A DNA stretch of 15,456 bases from PALSA-1006 sp964532405. GTDB taxonomy: Bacteria > Pseudomonadota > Gammaproteobacteria > Burkholderiales > Gallionellaceae. The notes under the pieces were generated by a model. That model saw only the letters and a program-made list of their open reading frames with translations, was not told where the DNA came from and ran no database searches. Made by a program: the position numbers and the translations under genes. This document shows positions 1 through 6,700 of this stretch, piece by piece. Each line of letters begins with the position of its first letter. Position 1 is the first letter of the stretch. The stretch spans positions 1 through 15,456 of the forward strand of contig CAZHIC010000047.1 in assembly GCA_964532405.1 (NCBI GenBank), read 5' to 3'.

Positions 1-55
1 TCGCGAAGGCGGCCGTACTGTCGGTGCGGGTGTGGTTGCTAAGATCGTTGAGTAA
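1..55 (+). CDS. tuf: Elongation factor Tu, C-terminal end (partial)
   Basis: Only the last 17 codons and a TAA stop are in the window; the first complete codon is at position 2. The translation REGGRTVGAGVVAKIVE is the conserved end of domain III of EF-Tu, the GTPase that delivers aminoacyl-tRNA to the ribosome. A tuf gene just before tRNA-Trp and secE is the usual tufB position in beta- and gammaproteobacteria. A second tuf copy starts at 15402, so this genome carries the common two-copy arrangement. Family identity is secure despite the short fragment; which copy is called tufA or tufB is convention. Confidence 0.93.
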   Translation, partial: REGGRTVGAGVVAKIVE

Positions 56-62
56 AGAGTTT

Positions 63-134
63 GTGAAATGTGAAAAGTGAAAAGTGAAACGAGCCGAAGG
101 TTGCGCGTTTCACAATTCACGTTTCACCTTTCAC
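63..134. repeat. Heptad inverted repeat, GTGAAAN family, copy 1
   Basis: The left arm (63-91) is four tandem 7-nt units: GTGAAAT, GTGAAAA, GTGAAAA, GTGAAAC, then G. The right arm (106-134) is the complement of four units in exact 7-nt register; read on the minus strand they are GTGAAAG, GTGAAAC, GTGAATT, GTGAAAC. The arms match at 25 of 29 positions around a 14-nt loop (92-105), so the transcript could form a long hairpin. It lies between the tuf stop and tRNA-Trp. No T-run follows, so it is not a classical terminator. Two relatives occur at 1125-1188 and 12644-12706. Function unknown. Confidence 0.88.
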
Positions 135-141
135 TGTTTAT

Positions 142-217
142 AGGCCAGTAGCTCAATTGGTAGAGTATCGGTCTCCAAAACCGAGGGTTGGGGGTTCGAA
201 ACCCTCCTGGCCTGCCA
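142..217 (+). tRNA. trpT: tRNA-Trp (anticodon CCA)
   Basis: A full cloverleaf can be folded by hand. The acceptor stem AGGCCAG (142-148) pairs perfectly with CTGGCCT (207-213). The D stem is GCTC/GAGT, and the anticodon stem TCGGT/ACCGA (168-172/180-184) holds the loop CTCCAAA with anticodon CCA at 175-177, reading UGG. The variable loop is 185-189. The T stem 190-194/202-206 has one G-T wobble and encloses TTCGAAA. The discriminator is G214 and the 3' CCA (215-217) is encoded. The position between tuf and secE matches trpT in related proteobacteria. It is probably processed from a tuf or secE transcript, since no good promoter was seen directly upstream. Confidence 0.97.
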
Positions 218-247
218 GTTAGTAAAGTAGAAACGGACAGTTTGCAC

Positions 248-595
248 ATGGCTGACAAGATCAAATTAGTGCTTGCATTTCTGCTCATTGTGGCGGGTGT
301 GGTCGGCTTTTATGCGCTGAAAGATAGTGCCGCAGTGCTGCGTATCATGTCGGTGTTGGCGGGTGTGTTGTCGGCGGTAGGTGTGTTCTGGACAACGGAA
401 TCCGGTAAGCGCCTATTTGGCTTTGCTCGGGATTCGGTGGCGGAGGCGAAGCGTGTAGTTTGGCCGACGCGCAAGGAGACTTTGCAGACGACCGGCGTTG
501 TGGTGCTGTTCGCCGTGGTGATGGCGCTATTCTTGTGGGCGGTGGATGCGAGTCTGTTGCTTGCTGTTAATAAACTGATGGGGCGGGGTGAATGA
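248..595 (+). CDS. secE: Preprotein translocase subunit SecE
   Basis: The 115-residue product is the small essential inner-membrane subunit that clamps SecY in the SecYEG channel. It is the three-helix proteobacterial form. Hydrophobic stretches lie at about residues 7-24, 29-48 and 83-99. Between the last two is the conserved amphipathic segment with EAKRVVWPTRKET (66-78), the family signature that contacts SecY. I chose ATG at 248 because the frame upstream runs back into the tRNA gene; the start in MADKIK fits homologues. The Shine-Dalgarno is weak (GGA at 235-237). The stop overlaps the nusG start, suggesting translational coupling. E. coli SecE is 127 residues. Confidence 0.95.
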   Translation: MADKIKLVLAFLLIVAGVVGFYALKDSAAVLRIMSVLAGVLSAVGVFWTTESGKRLFGFARDSVAEAKRVVWPTRKETLQTTGVVVLFAVVMALFLWAVDASLLLAVNKLMGRGE

Positions 596-1128
596 TGTCC
601 AAGCGTTGGTATGTTGTGCATACGTACTCCCAGTTTGAAAAGAGTGTGCAGCGTGCGCTGGTAGAGCGCATTGCGCGTGAAGGCATGACCGATCTATTTG
701 GCCAAATTCTGGTGCCGATAGAAGAAGTGGTTGAATTGAAGTCGGGTCAAAAAAGTATCAGCGAACGCAAATTCTTTCCGGGTTATGTGTTGGTTGAGAT
801 GGACATGACCGACGAGAGCTGGCACTTGGTGAAGAATACGCCCAAGGTCACCGGATTCCTAGGTGGCTCGGCGATGAAGCCGACGCCTATCACGCAAAAG
901 GAAGTCGACAACATCATGCAGCAGATGCAGGCAGGTGTTGAGAAGCCGCGTCCTAAAGTGTTGTTCGAGGTGGGTGAGGCAGTGCGGGTTAAAGAAGGTC
1001 CGTTCACCGACTTTCACGGATCGGTTGAGGATGTTAATTACGATAAGAGCAAGCTGCGCGTTGCGGTGACCATATTCGGTCGTTCGACGCCGGTGGAATT
1101 GAGTTTCGGGCAAGTAGAAAAGGCGTGA
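592..1128 (+). CDS. nusG: Transcription termination/antitermination factor NusG
   Basis: NusG binds RNA polymerase near the clamp, suppresses pausing, and links the polymerase to Rho or to ribosomal protein S10. The N-terminal NGN domain covers about residues 4-115 and starts KRWYVVHTYSQFE, with the conserved ERKFFPGYVLVEM near 59-71. The C-terminal KOW domain carries VKEGPFTDFHG and ends in FGRSTPVELSFGQVEKA, very close to E. coli. There are two adjacent ATG codons, at 592 and 595. The first overlaps the secE TGA by 4 nt and gives 178 residues. The second gives MSKRWYVV and 177 residues, nearer to some homologues. A G-rich stretch (580-588) is the likely ribosome site. The TGA stop is part of a heptad repeat. 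Confidence 0.96.
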   Translation: MMSKRWYVVHTYSQFEKSVQRALVERIAREGMTDLFGQILVPIEEVVELKSGQKSISERKFFPGYVLVEMDMTDESWHLVKNTPKVTGFLGGSAMKPTPITQKEVDNIMQQMQAGVEKPRPKVLFEVGEAVRVKEGPFTDFHGSVEDVNYDKSKLRVAVTIFGRSTPVELSFGQVEKA

Positions 1129-1188
1129 ACCGTGAAAAGTGAAATGTGGGTGGTGCATTTTTTTCATCTTTCACGTTTCACCTTTCAC
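1125..1188. repeat. Heptad inverted repeat, GTGAAAN family, copy 2
   Basis: Left units are GTGAACC (1125-1131, containing the nusG TGA stop), GTGAAAA, GTGAAAT, then GTG. Right units in 7-nt register are TTTTCAT (degenerate), CTTTCAC, GTTTCAC and CTTTCAC, spanning 1161-1188. The best 17-nt pairing, 1132-1148 with 1172-1188, has 15 identical complements, and one of the two differences would be a G-U pair in RNA. The loop (1149-1171) contains a run of seven T. It lies in the nusG-rplK gap, upstream of the region where L1 feedback control is expected. Function unknown. Confidence 0.85.
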
Positions 1189-1200
1189 ATTGTTTTGAAC

Positions 1201-1239
1201 GGGGAGCGTGCCGGTGTAGTTGCGGTATGCGTTTAACCC
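1201..1239 (+). promoter_or_regulatory. Candidate L1 autoregulatory site in the rplK leader
   Basis: GCGTGCCG (1206-1213) pairs with CGGTATGC (1223-1230) as eight RNA base pairs, two of them G-U, around a 9-nt loop. Just outside, GGG (1202-1204) can pair with CCC (1237-1239), leaving a lopsided internal loop with more bases on the 3' side. In E. coli, L1 represses rplK-rplA by binding an asymmetric-loop structure in this leader. The location and overall shape fit that role, and the Shine-Dalgarno is only 7 nt downstream. I matched the shape by eye only; specific L1 contact bases were not verified. Confidence 0.35.
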
Positions 1240-1258
1240 ACTGAAAAGGAGCAGTAAC

Positions 1259-1690
1259 GTGGCAAAGAAAATCATCGGCTTTATCAAGCTGCAAGTGCCT
1301 GCGGGCAAAGCAAATCCTAGTCCTCCAATCGGCCCTGCGCTCGGTCAGCGCGGACTGAATATCATGGAATTCTGTAAGGCGTTCAACGCGCAGACTCAAG
1401 GCATGGAGCCTGGTCTGCCGATTCCCGTTGTGATCACCGCATTTGCAGACAAGAGTTTCACCTTCGTGATGAAGACTCCTCCGGCGACTATTCTGATCAA
1501 GAAGGCGGCAGGTATTCAAAAGGGTAGCAAGACTCCGCATACCGACAAGGTTGGTAAGCTGACTCGCAAGCAAGCGGAAGACATCGCCAAGGCCAAGCAG
1601 CCCGACCTGACGGCAGGTGACTTGGATGCAGCGGTGCGCACCATCGCCGGTAGCGCGCGCAGCATGGGCATCACTGTGGAGGGTGTATAA
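1259..1690 (+). CDS. rplK: 50S ribosomal protein L11
   Basis: L11 (143 residues) binds the GTPase-associated centre of 23S rRNA and forms the base of the L7/L12 stalk; it also takes part in RelA-dependent stringent signalling. The N-terminal domain has the proline-rich PSPPIGPALGQRG (20-32), where thiopeptide antibiotics bind. The C-terminal rRNA-binding domain ends in GSARSMGITVEGV. The start is GTG at 1259: the translation from here, AKKIIGFIKLQVPAG, matches the family N-terminus, and AAGGAG (1246-1251) sits 7 nt upstream. An in-frame ATG at 1226 lies upstream but gives a nonconserved extension. rplA starts one base after the stop, so the two are almost certainly co-translated. Confidence 0.97.
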   Translation: MAKKIIGFIKLQVPAGKANPSPPIGPALGQRGLNIMEFCKAFNAQTQGMEPGLPIPVVITAFADKSFTFVMKTPPATILIKKAAGIQKGSKTPHTDKVGKLTRKQAEDIAKAKQPDLTAGDLDAAVRTIAGSARSMGITVEGV

Positions 1691-1691
1691 C

Positions 1692-2387
1692 ATGGCACAA
1701 GTATCTAAGCGTTATAAGGCACTGGTTGCCAAGGTAGACCGCAACAAGCTGTACGCGGTTGATGCAGCGTTGCAATTGGTTAAAGAAACAGCCAAGGCAA
1801 AATTCGACGAGTCTATTGATGTTGCTATCAATCTCGGCATCGATGCAAAGAAGTCCGATCAATTGGTGCGCGGCTCTGTTGTGTTGCCCAAAGGTACCGG
1901 CAAGACAGTGCGCGTTGCCGTGTTCGCTCAAGGCCCCAAGGCTGAAGAAGCTAAAGCTGCCGGTGCGGACATCGTGGGTTTTGAAGATTTGGCTGAAAGC
2001 ATCAAGTCCGGCAAGATGGATTTCGATGTGGTCATCGCCTCTCCTGATGCGATGCGTATCGTCGGCCAGCTCGGTCAAATTCTCGGCCCGCGCGGTTTGA
2101 TGCCTAACCCGAAGGTGGGTACGGTGTCTGCCGATGTGGCAGGCGCAGTGCGTAATGCCAAGGCGGGTCAGGTTCAGTACCGTACCGACAAGAACGGTAT
2201 CGTGCAGTGCACCATCGGTCGCGCTTCGTTCGCGCCGGAGGCATTGCGTGAGAATCTGCTGGCATTGGTCGATGCTTTGAACAAAGCCAAGCCAGCCGCT
2301 TCCAAGGGCGTATATCTGAAAAAGATCGCGATCTCCAGCACCATGGGTGTCGGTATTCGCGTCGAGCAGGCTAGTTTGGTTGCATAA
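1692..2387 (+). CDS. rplA: 50S ribosomal protein L1
   Basis: L1 (231 residues) builds the mobile L1 stalk that helps release deacylated tRNA from the E site, and as free protein represses its own operon. The RNA-binding domain I has KFDESIDVAINLGID (37-51) and returns near the C-terminus with SSTMGVGIRV (215-224), containing the T-M-G turn. Domain II holds the signature GQLGQILGPRGLMPNPKVGT (125-144). The ATG at 1692 is preceded by GGAGG (1678-1682) inside the end of rplK; only 1 nt separates the genes. Length is close to E. coli L1 (234). No oddities. Confidence 0.97.
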   Translation: MAQVSKRYKALVAKVDRNKLYAVDAALQLVKETAKAKFDESIDVAINLGIDAKKSDQLVRGSVVLPKGTGKTVRVAVFAQGPKAEEAKAAGADIVGFEDLAESIKSGKMDFDVVIASPDAMRIVGQLGQILGPRGLMPNPKVGTVSADVAGAVRNAKAGQVQYRTDKNGIVQCTIGRASFAPEALRENLLALVDALNKAKPAASKGVYLKKIAISSTMGVGIRVEQASLVA

Positions 2388-2651
2388 AGAATTCTTTCGG
2401 TATGGCGTGCGAGCGCTGTGCCGATAGGAACATTGGACTGCTGGCAATATAGGCAGATTATCCAAGACCGTAGGTATCGGAGGCGTTGTTGGCCAATGAT
2501 TTAATTGACGAAGCGATTCGTTGACCCACGCAGATGGTGTGCCCGCGAGCAGGAGTGTTCGAACAATATTGTTCTCTCCTCCTTGTCTTGAGGACGCGGT
2601 TGTTAATGAGGGGATGCCTGAATGGATCCCGATTGAAGATGGAGGTAGGCT
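2388..2651 (+). promoter_or_regulatory. rplJ leader, probable L10-(L7/L12) autoregulatory region
   Basis: This 264-nt gap is the longest gene-free stretch. In E. coli the rplA-rplJ gap encodes an RNA leader that binds the L10-L7/L12 complex and represses rplJL translation, and the position here is the same. Visible elements are a TATGGC/GCCGATA stem with one bulged G (about 2402-2426), overlapping palindromes at 2551-2580, and a GGGAT/ATCCC hairpin (2611-2615/2626-2630) that ends 10 nt before the Shine-Dalgarno. No open frame of note occupies it. I did not find a convincing sigma70 promoter, nor could I place the kink-turn expected for L10 binding. Confidence 0.55.
2551..2580. repeat. Overlapping palindromes inside the rplJ leader
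   Basis: AGGAG (2551-2555) is complementary to CTCCT (2576-2580). Between them lie two perfect palindromes sharing five bases: TGTTCGAACA (2556-2565) and GAACAATATTGTTC (2561-2574). The two cannot fold at once, so the element looks like a two-state stem capped by alternative pairings. It probably belongs to the L10 leader fold, or it could be a protein-binding DNA site. Confidence 0.6.
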
Positions 2652-3146
2652 TTGGGTCTTAATCTGCAAGAAAAACAAGCAGTGGTAGCCGAGGTGAGCG
2701 CACAAGTGGCTCAGGCTCAAACTATCGTTGTGGCAGAGTACCGTGGTATCGCCGTCAGCGACATCACCAAGTTGCGTGCGTCTGCACGTAATGCCGGTGT
2801 GTATCTCCGCGTGTTGAAAAACACGTTGGCGCGTCGTGCGGTTCAGGGCACTTCTTTCGAAGCGTTGTCAGACAAAATGGTCGGACCGCTGATGTACAGC
2901 ATCAGTCCAGATCCTGTCGCCGCCGCGAAAGTTGTGTACGAATTTGCCAAAACGAACGATAAGTTGGTGATCAAAGCGGGTCTGTACAACGGCAAGGTAA
3001 TGGATACGGCGGCGGTAAATGCGCTGGCGACTGTACCAAGCAAAGAAGTGCTGTTGGCACAACTGTTGGGTCTGCTCCAATCTCCGGTATCGAGCTTGGC
3101 TCGCGTGCTCGGCGCTGTGGCGGAAAAGAAAACGGTTTCCGTTTAA
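2652..3146 (+). CDS. rplJ: 50S ribosomal protein L10
   Basis: L10 (164 residues) anchors dimers of L7/L12 to the 23S rRNA/L11 base and, with them, represses its own mRNA. The start GLNLQEKQAVVAEV followed by VVAEYRGIAVSDITKLR is the conserved rRNA-binding N-terminal domain. The C-terminal part, LLAQLLGLLQSPVSSLARVLGAV, is the helix that carries L7/L12 dimers. The start codon is TTG at 2652. The upstream ATG codons are out of frame or not conserved, and a strong GGAGGT (2641-2646) is 5 nt upstream. A TTG start under such a strong ribosome site suggests tuned initiation. rplL follows 53 nt downstream. Confidence 0.96.
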   Translation: MGLNLQEKQAVVAEVSAQVAQAQTIVVAEYRGIAVSDITKLRASARNAGVYLRVLKNTLARRAVQGTSFEALSDKMVGPLMYSISPDPVAAAKVVYEFAKTNDKLVIKAGLYNGKVMDTAAVNALATVPSKEVLLAQLLGLLQSPVSSLARVLGAVAEKKTVSV

Positions 3147-3199
3147 TTAAAATTGCGACAGCTTGAACTATTTCAAACTCTTAATTTAGGAAGAACAAA

Positions 3200-3571
3200 A
3201 TGGCATTTGATAAAGACGCATTTTTGACAGCACTGGATGGCATGTCCGTGTTGGAACTCAATGAACTGGTAAAAGCAGTTGAAGAAAAATTCGGCGTTTC
3301 CGCTGCTGCTATGGCGGGCCCTGCCGCTGGCGGTGCTGTTGCTGCTGTTGCAGCCGAACAGACTGAATTCACCGTGACCCTGAAGTCTGTTGGCGACGCC
3401 AAGGTTAACGTGATTAAAGTCGTTCGTGCAATTACCGGTCTGGGCTTGAAAGAAGCTAAGGATTTGGTTGATGGCGCACCTAAGGCTGTTAAGGAAGGCG
3501 TATCCAAGGCTGACGCAGATGCAATCGCTAAACAGTTGATCGAAGCGGGCGCAACAGCTGAAGTTAAGTAA
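3200..3571 (+). CDS. rplL: 50S ribosomal protein L7/L12
   Basis: L7/L12 (123 residues) is the multicopy stalk protein that recruits and stimulates translational GTPases. The N-terminal dimerisation and L10-binding domain spans about residues 1-35 (LNELVKAVEEKFGVSAAA). A flexible Ala/Gly/Val-rich hinge runs from about 36 to 53. The C-terminal domain (about 55-123) has the factor-binding segment KVNVIKVVRAITGLGLKEAK (68-87). ATG at 3200 is preceded by AGGAAG (3188-3193). Expression above rplJ is expected because four or more copies are needed per ribosome. An attenuator lies 16 nt after the stop. Confidence 0.97.
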   Translation: MAFDKDAFLTALDGMSVLELNELVKAVEEKFGVSAAAMAGPAAGGAVAAVAAEQTEFTVTLKSVGDAKVNVIKVVRAITGLGLKEAKDLVDGAPKAVKEGVSKADADAIAKQLIEAGATAEVK

Positions 3572-3587
3572 GCATCGCTAGTGAATG

Positions 3588-3615
3588 AAGGCTGACGGCG
3601 CGCCGTCAGCCTTTT
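3588..3615 (+). terminator. Attenuator between rplL and rpoB
   Basis: Positions 3588-3600 and 3601-3613 are exact reverse complements, a 26-bp perfect palindrome (AAGGCTGACGGCG and its complement). It folds as an 11-bp stem with a CGCG loop. Its 3' arm runs into TTTT (3612-3615) and then G, so the U-tract is short. This suggests leaky rather than complete termination. E. coli has an attenuator at the same place that lets only a fraction of rplJL transcripts continue into rpoBC; the same role is inferred here. Confidence 0.82.
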
Positions 3616-3627
3616 GCCGCTTCTAAA

Positions 3628-3649
3628 AGCTGCCGCAAATCGGGCAGCT
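3628..3649 (+). other. Second hairpin downstream of the rplL attenuator
   Basis: AGCTGCC (3628-3634) pairs exactly with GGCAGCT (3643-3649) around the 8-nt loop GCAAATCG. No T-run follows. In E. coli an RNase III processing hairpin follows the attenuator in this gap, so a processing or stability role is possible. A stem of 7 bp is short for RNase III. Confidence 0.4.
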
Positions 3650-3728
3650 CGTGTTGGTGTAGAAGCCAATGGTTAGTGAGCGTATACCGCGCTTTTTGTC
3701 CTTTGTCTTTTCATGTTGTGGAGATGTC

Positions 3729-6700
3729 ATGAGTTATTCTTTTACTGAAAAAAAACGTATTCGTAAAAGTTTTGCAAAACGTGTCGGCGCGTTGCCGGTG
3801 CCTTTTCTGCTTTCCACGCAATTGGAGTCTTATAGCGATTTTTTGCAGGCTTGGATCGCTCCCGACCAGCGCAAAACAGAGGGCTTGCAGGCCGCGTTTA
3901 ATTCGATTTTTCCGATCGAAAGCCACAACAAATTCGCGCGGCTGGATTTCGTCAGCTATACCTTGGGTACGCCACCGTTCGATGTGCGCGAATGCCAACA
4001 GCGCGGTTTGACTTATGCGTCGCCTCTGCGCGCCCGTGTACGCTTAACCATTTTTGACAAAGAAGCCTCCAAGCCGACCGTCAAGGAAGTGAAGGAGCAA
4101 GAAGTTTACATGGGCGAGATACCCCTGATGACCCATACCGGCTCTTTTGTCATCAACGGTACCGAGCGCGTTATCGTGTCGCAGCTGCACCGTTCGCCCG
4201 GCGTGTTCTTCGAGCATGATCGCGGCAAAACGCATAGCTCCGGCAAGTTGTTGTTCTCGGCACGCGTGATTCCTTACCGTGGCTCTTGGTTGGATTTTGA
4301 ATTCGATGCCAAAGATTACGTTTACTTCCGTATCGACCGTCGCCGCAAGATGCCCGTCACTATTTTGCTGAAGTCGCTGGGTTACACGCCGGAAGAAATC
4401 ATCAAGGCATTTTTTGAATTCGACACTTTTCATTTTGGCAAGAAAGGCATCCAGTTCGAGGTTGTGCCCGAGCGTCTGCGCGGTGAAATCGCGCGTTTCG
4501 ATATCGAAAACAAGGCAGGCAAGCTCATCGTGGCCAAAGACAAGCGCATCACCGTGCGCCATGTCCGCGAGATACAAGAAGCGGGTATCGATAAGTTGGC
4601 AGTGAGTGAAGAGTTTTTGCTCGATCGCGTGCTGGCTCACAACATCGTTGACAAGGATAGCGGCGAGATTATCGCCAACGCCAACGACGAAATCACCGAG
4701 ACTTTGCTGGGCAAGCTACAAGCGGCGGGCATCACCAAGATCCAGACTCTGTATATCAACGATCTGGATCAGGGCGGGTTTATTTCGCAAACTCTGCGCA
4801 CCGACGAAACGACCGATCAATGGACTGCGCGCGTGGCGATCTATCGCATGATGCGTCCCGGCGAGCCGCCGACAGAAGATGCGGTCGAGGCGATGTTCAA
4901 GGGCTTGTTCTTCTCCGACGAGCGCTATGACCTGTCCACCGTCGGCCGTATGAAGTTCAACCGCCGTGTCGGTCGCGATGAGCTGACAGGCGCAGTGACG
5001 CTGTCCAATGACGACATCATTTCTGTGATCAAAATTCTGGTCGAGTTGCGCAACGGTCGCGGCGAGATCGACGACATCGACCACTTGGGTAACCGTCGCG
5101 TGCGCGCTGTGGGCGAATTGGCCGAGAACCAATTCCGTACCGGCTTGGCGCGTGTCGAGCGTGCTGTGAAGGAGCGCTTGGGACAAGCTGAAACCGATAA
5201 CCTGATGCCGCATGACTTGATCAACGCCAAGCCGATTTCGGCGGCGGTGAAAGAGTTTTTCGGTTCTTCGCAGTTGTCACAGTTTATGGACCAGACCAAC
5301 CCGCTGGCGGAAGTGACGCACAAGCGTCGTATCTCCGCGTTGGGGCCCGGTGGTCTGACCCGCGAACGCGCAGGTTTTGAAGTGCGCGACGTGCATCCGA
5401 CTCACTATGGCCGCGTGTGCCCGATCGAGACACCGGAGGGTCCGAACATCGGCCTGATCAATTCGCTGGCGCTGTATGCGCGCACTAACGAATACGGTTT
5501 CATCGAAACGCCGTATCGCAAAGTGAGCAAGGGACGTGCTACGGATGAGGTTGAATACCTGTCTGCGATCGAAGAAGGTAAATTCACTATCGCTCAGGCG
5601 AATGCCGATCTGGATAACAAGGGCAAGTTCACCAACGACATCGTGTCTTCGCGTCAGCACAACGAGTTCGTTCTGGCGACGCCCGAGAACATCGAATACA
5701 TGGACGTTGCTCCGTCGCAGGTCGTGTCGGTGGCGGCTTCCCTGATTCCGTTCTTGGAGCATGACGATGCGAACCGCGCCTTGATGGGCGCTAACATGCA
5801 GCGTCAGGCAGTGCCTGTGTTGCGTGCCGAGAAGGCGTTGGTCGGTACCGGTATTGAGCGCACCGTGGCGGTTGACTCCGGTACGGCGGTGCAAGCTTGG
5901 CGCGGTGGTCGCGTGGATTACGTGGATTCCGCCCGTATTGTGGTGCGCGTTAACGACGACGAGACGACGGCAGGCGAAGTCGGTGTGGATATCTACAACC
6001 TGACCAAGTACACCCGTTCCAACCAGAACACCAACATCAACCAGCGTCCGCTGGTCAAAGTGGGCGATGTGATCGCGCGCGGCGACGTGGTCGCGGACGG
6101 TGCATCCACCGACATGGGCGAATTGGCCTTAGGGCAGAACATGCTGGTCGCGTTTATGCCGTGGAACGGCTACAACTACGAAGACTCGATTTTGATCTCC
6201 GAGCGCGTGGTTGCCGAGGATCGTTTCACTTCGATTCATATCGAAGAGCTGACCGTGATGGCGCGCGATACCAAGCTGGGTACGGAAGAAATCACCCGCG
6301 ATATTCCCAATTTGTCCGAAGCGCAGATGGGGCGTTTGGACGAATGCGGTATCGTGCATATCGGCGCGGATGTTGGTGTGGGCGACGTGTTGGTCGGCAA
6401 GGTCACTCCCAAGGGCGAGACGCAACTGACTCCGGAAGAGAAGCTGCTGCGCGCGATCTTCGGCGAGAAAGCTTCAGACGTGAAGGACACTTCTTTGCGC
6501 GTGAAGGCCGGTATCTCCGGTACGGTGATCGACGTGCAAGTGTTTACTCGTGAAGGTCTGCAACGCGACAAACGCGCGCAACAGATCATCGACGACGAAC
6601 TGTCACGTTACAAGAAAGACTTGGCTGACCAGATGCGTATCGTCGAGGCTGACGTGTTTGTCCGTTTGGAAAAGCTGCTGCATAACAAGGTTGCCAACGG

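Noticed and set aside
188..247. A TTG-initiated N-terminal extension of SecE starting inside tRNA-Trp
   Set aside because: It would overlap a perfect tRNA gene, and the extra 20 residues are not SecE-like. ATG at 248 fits.
1195..1222. TTGAAC/TAGTTG as an rplK promoter
   Set aside because: Too few consensus matches at the -10 and a 16-bp spacer; not better than chance in this gap.
1671..2720. A 349-codon minus-strand open frame covering rplA and the rplJ leader
   Set aside because: Antisense to rplA, with no recognisable domain and no ribosome site noted. The stop-free run into the leader is probably chance.
3679..3697. AGCG/CGCT followed by TTTTT upstream of rpoB as a terminator
   Set aside because: The stem is only 4 bp and lies close to the rpoB ribosome site. 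Too weak to call.
3669..3728. ATG at 3669 giving a 20-residue N-terminal extension of RpoB
   Set aside because: The extension is not conserved in the family. GGAGA plus ATG at 3729 gives the standard start.
5280..5340. Possible rifampicin-resistance changes in RpoB (T523 and A527 differ from E. coli N518 and S522)
   Set aside because: The main resistance positions D521, H531 and S536 are wild type. The differences look like ordinary lineage variation.
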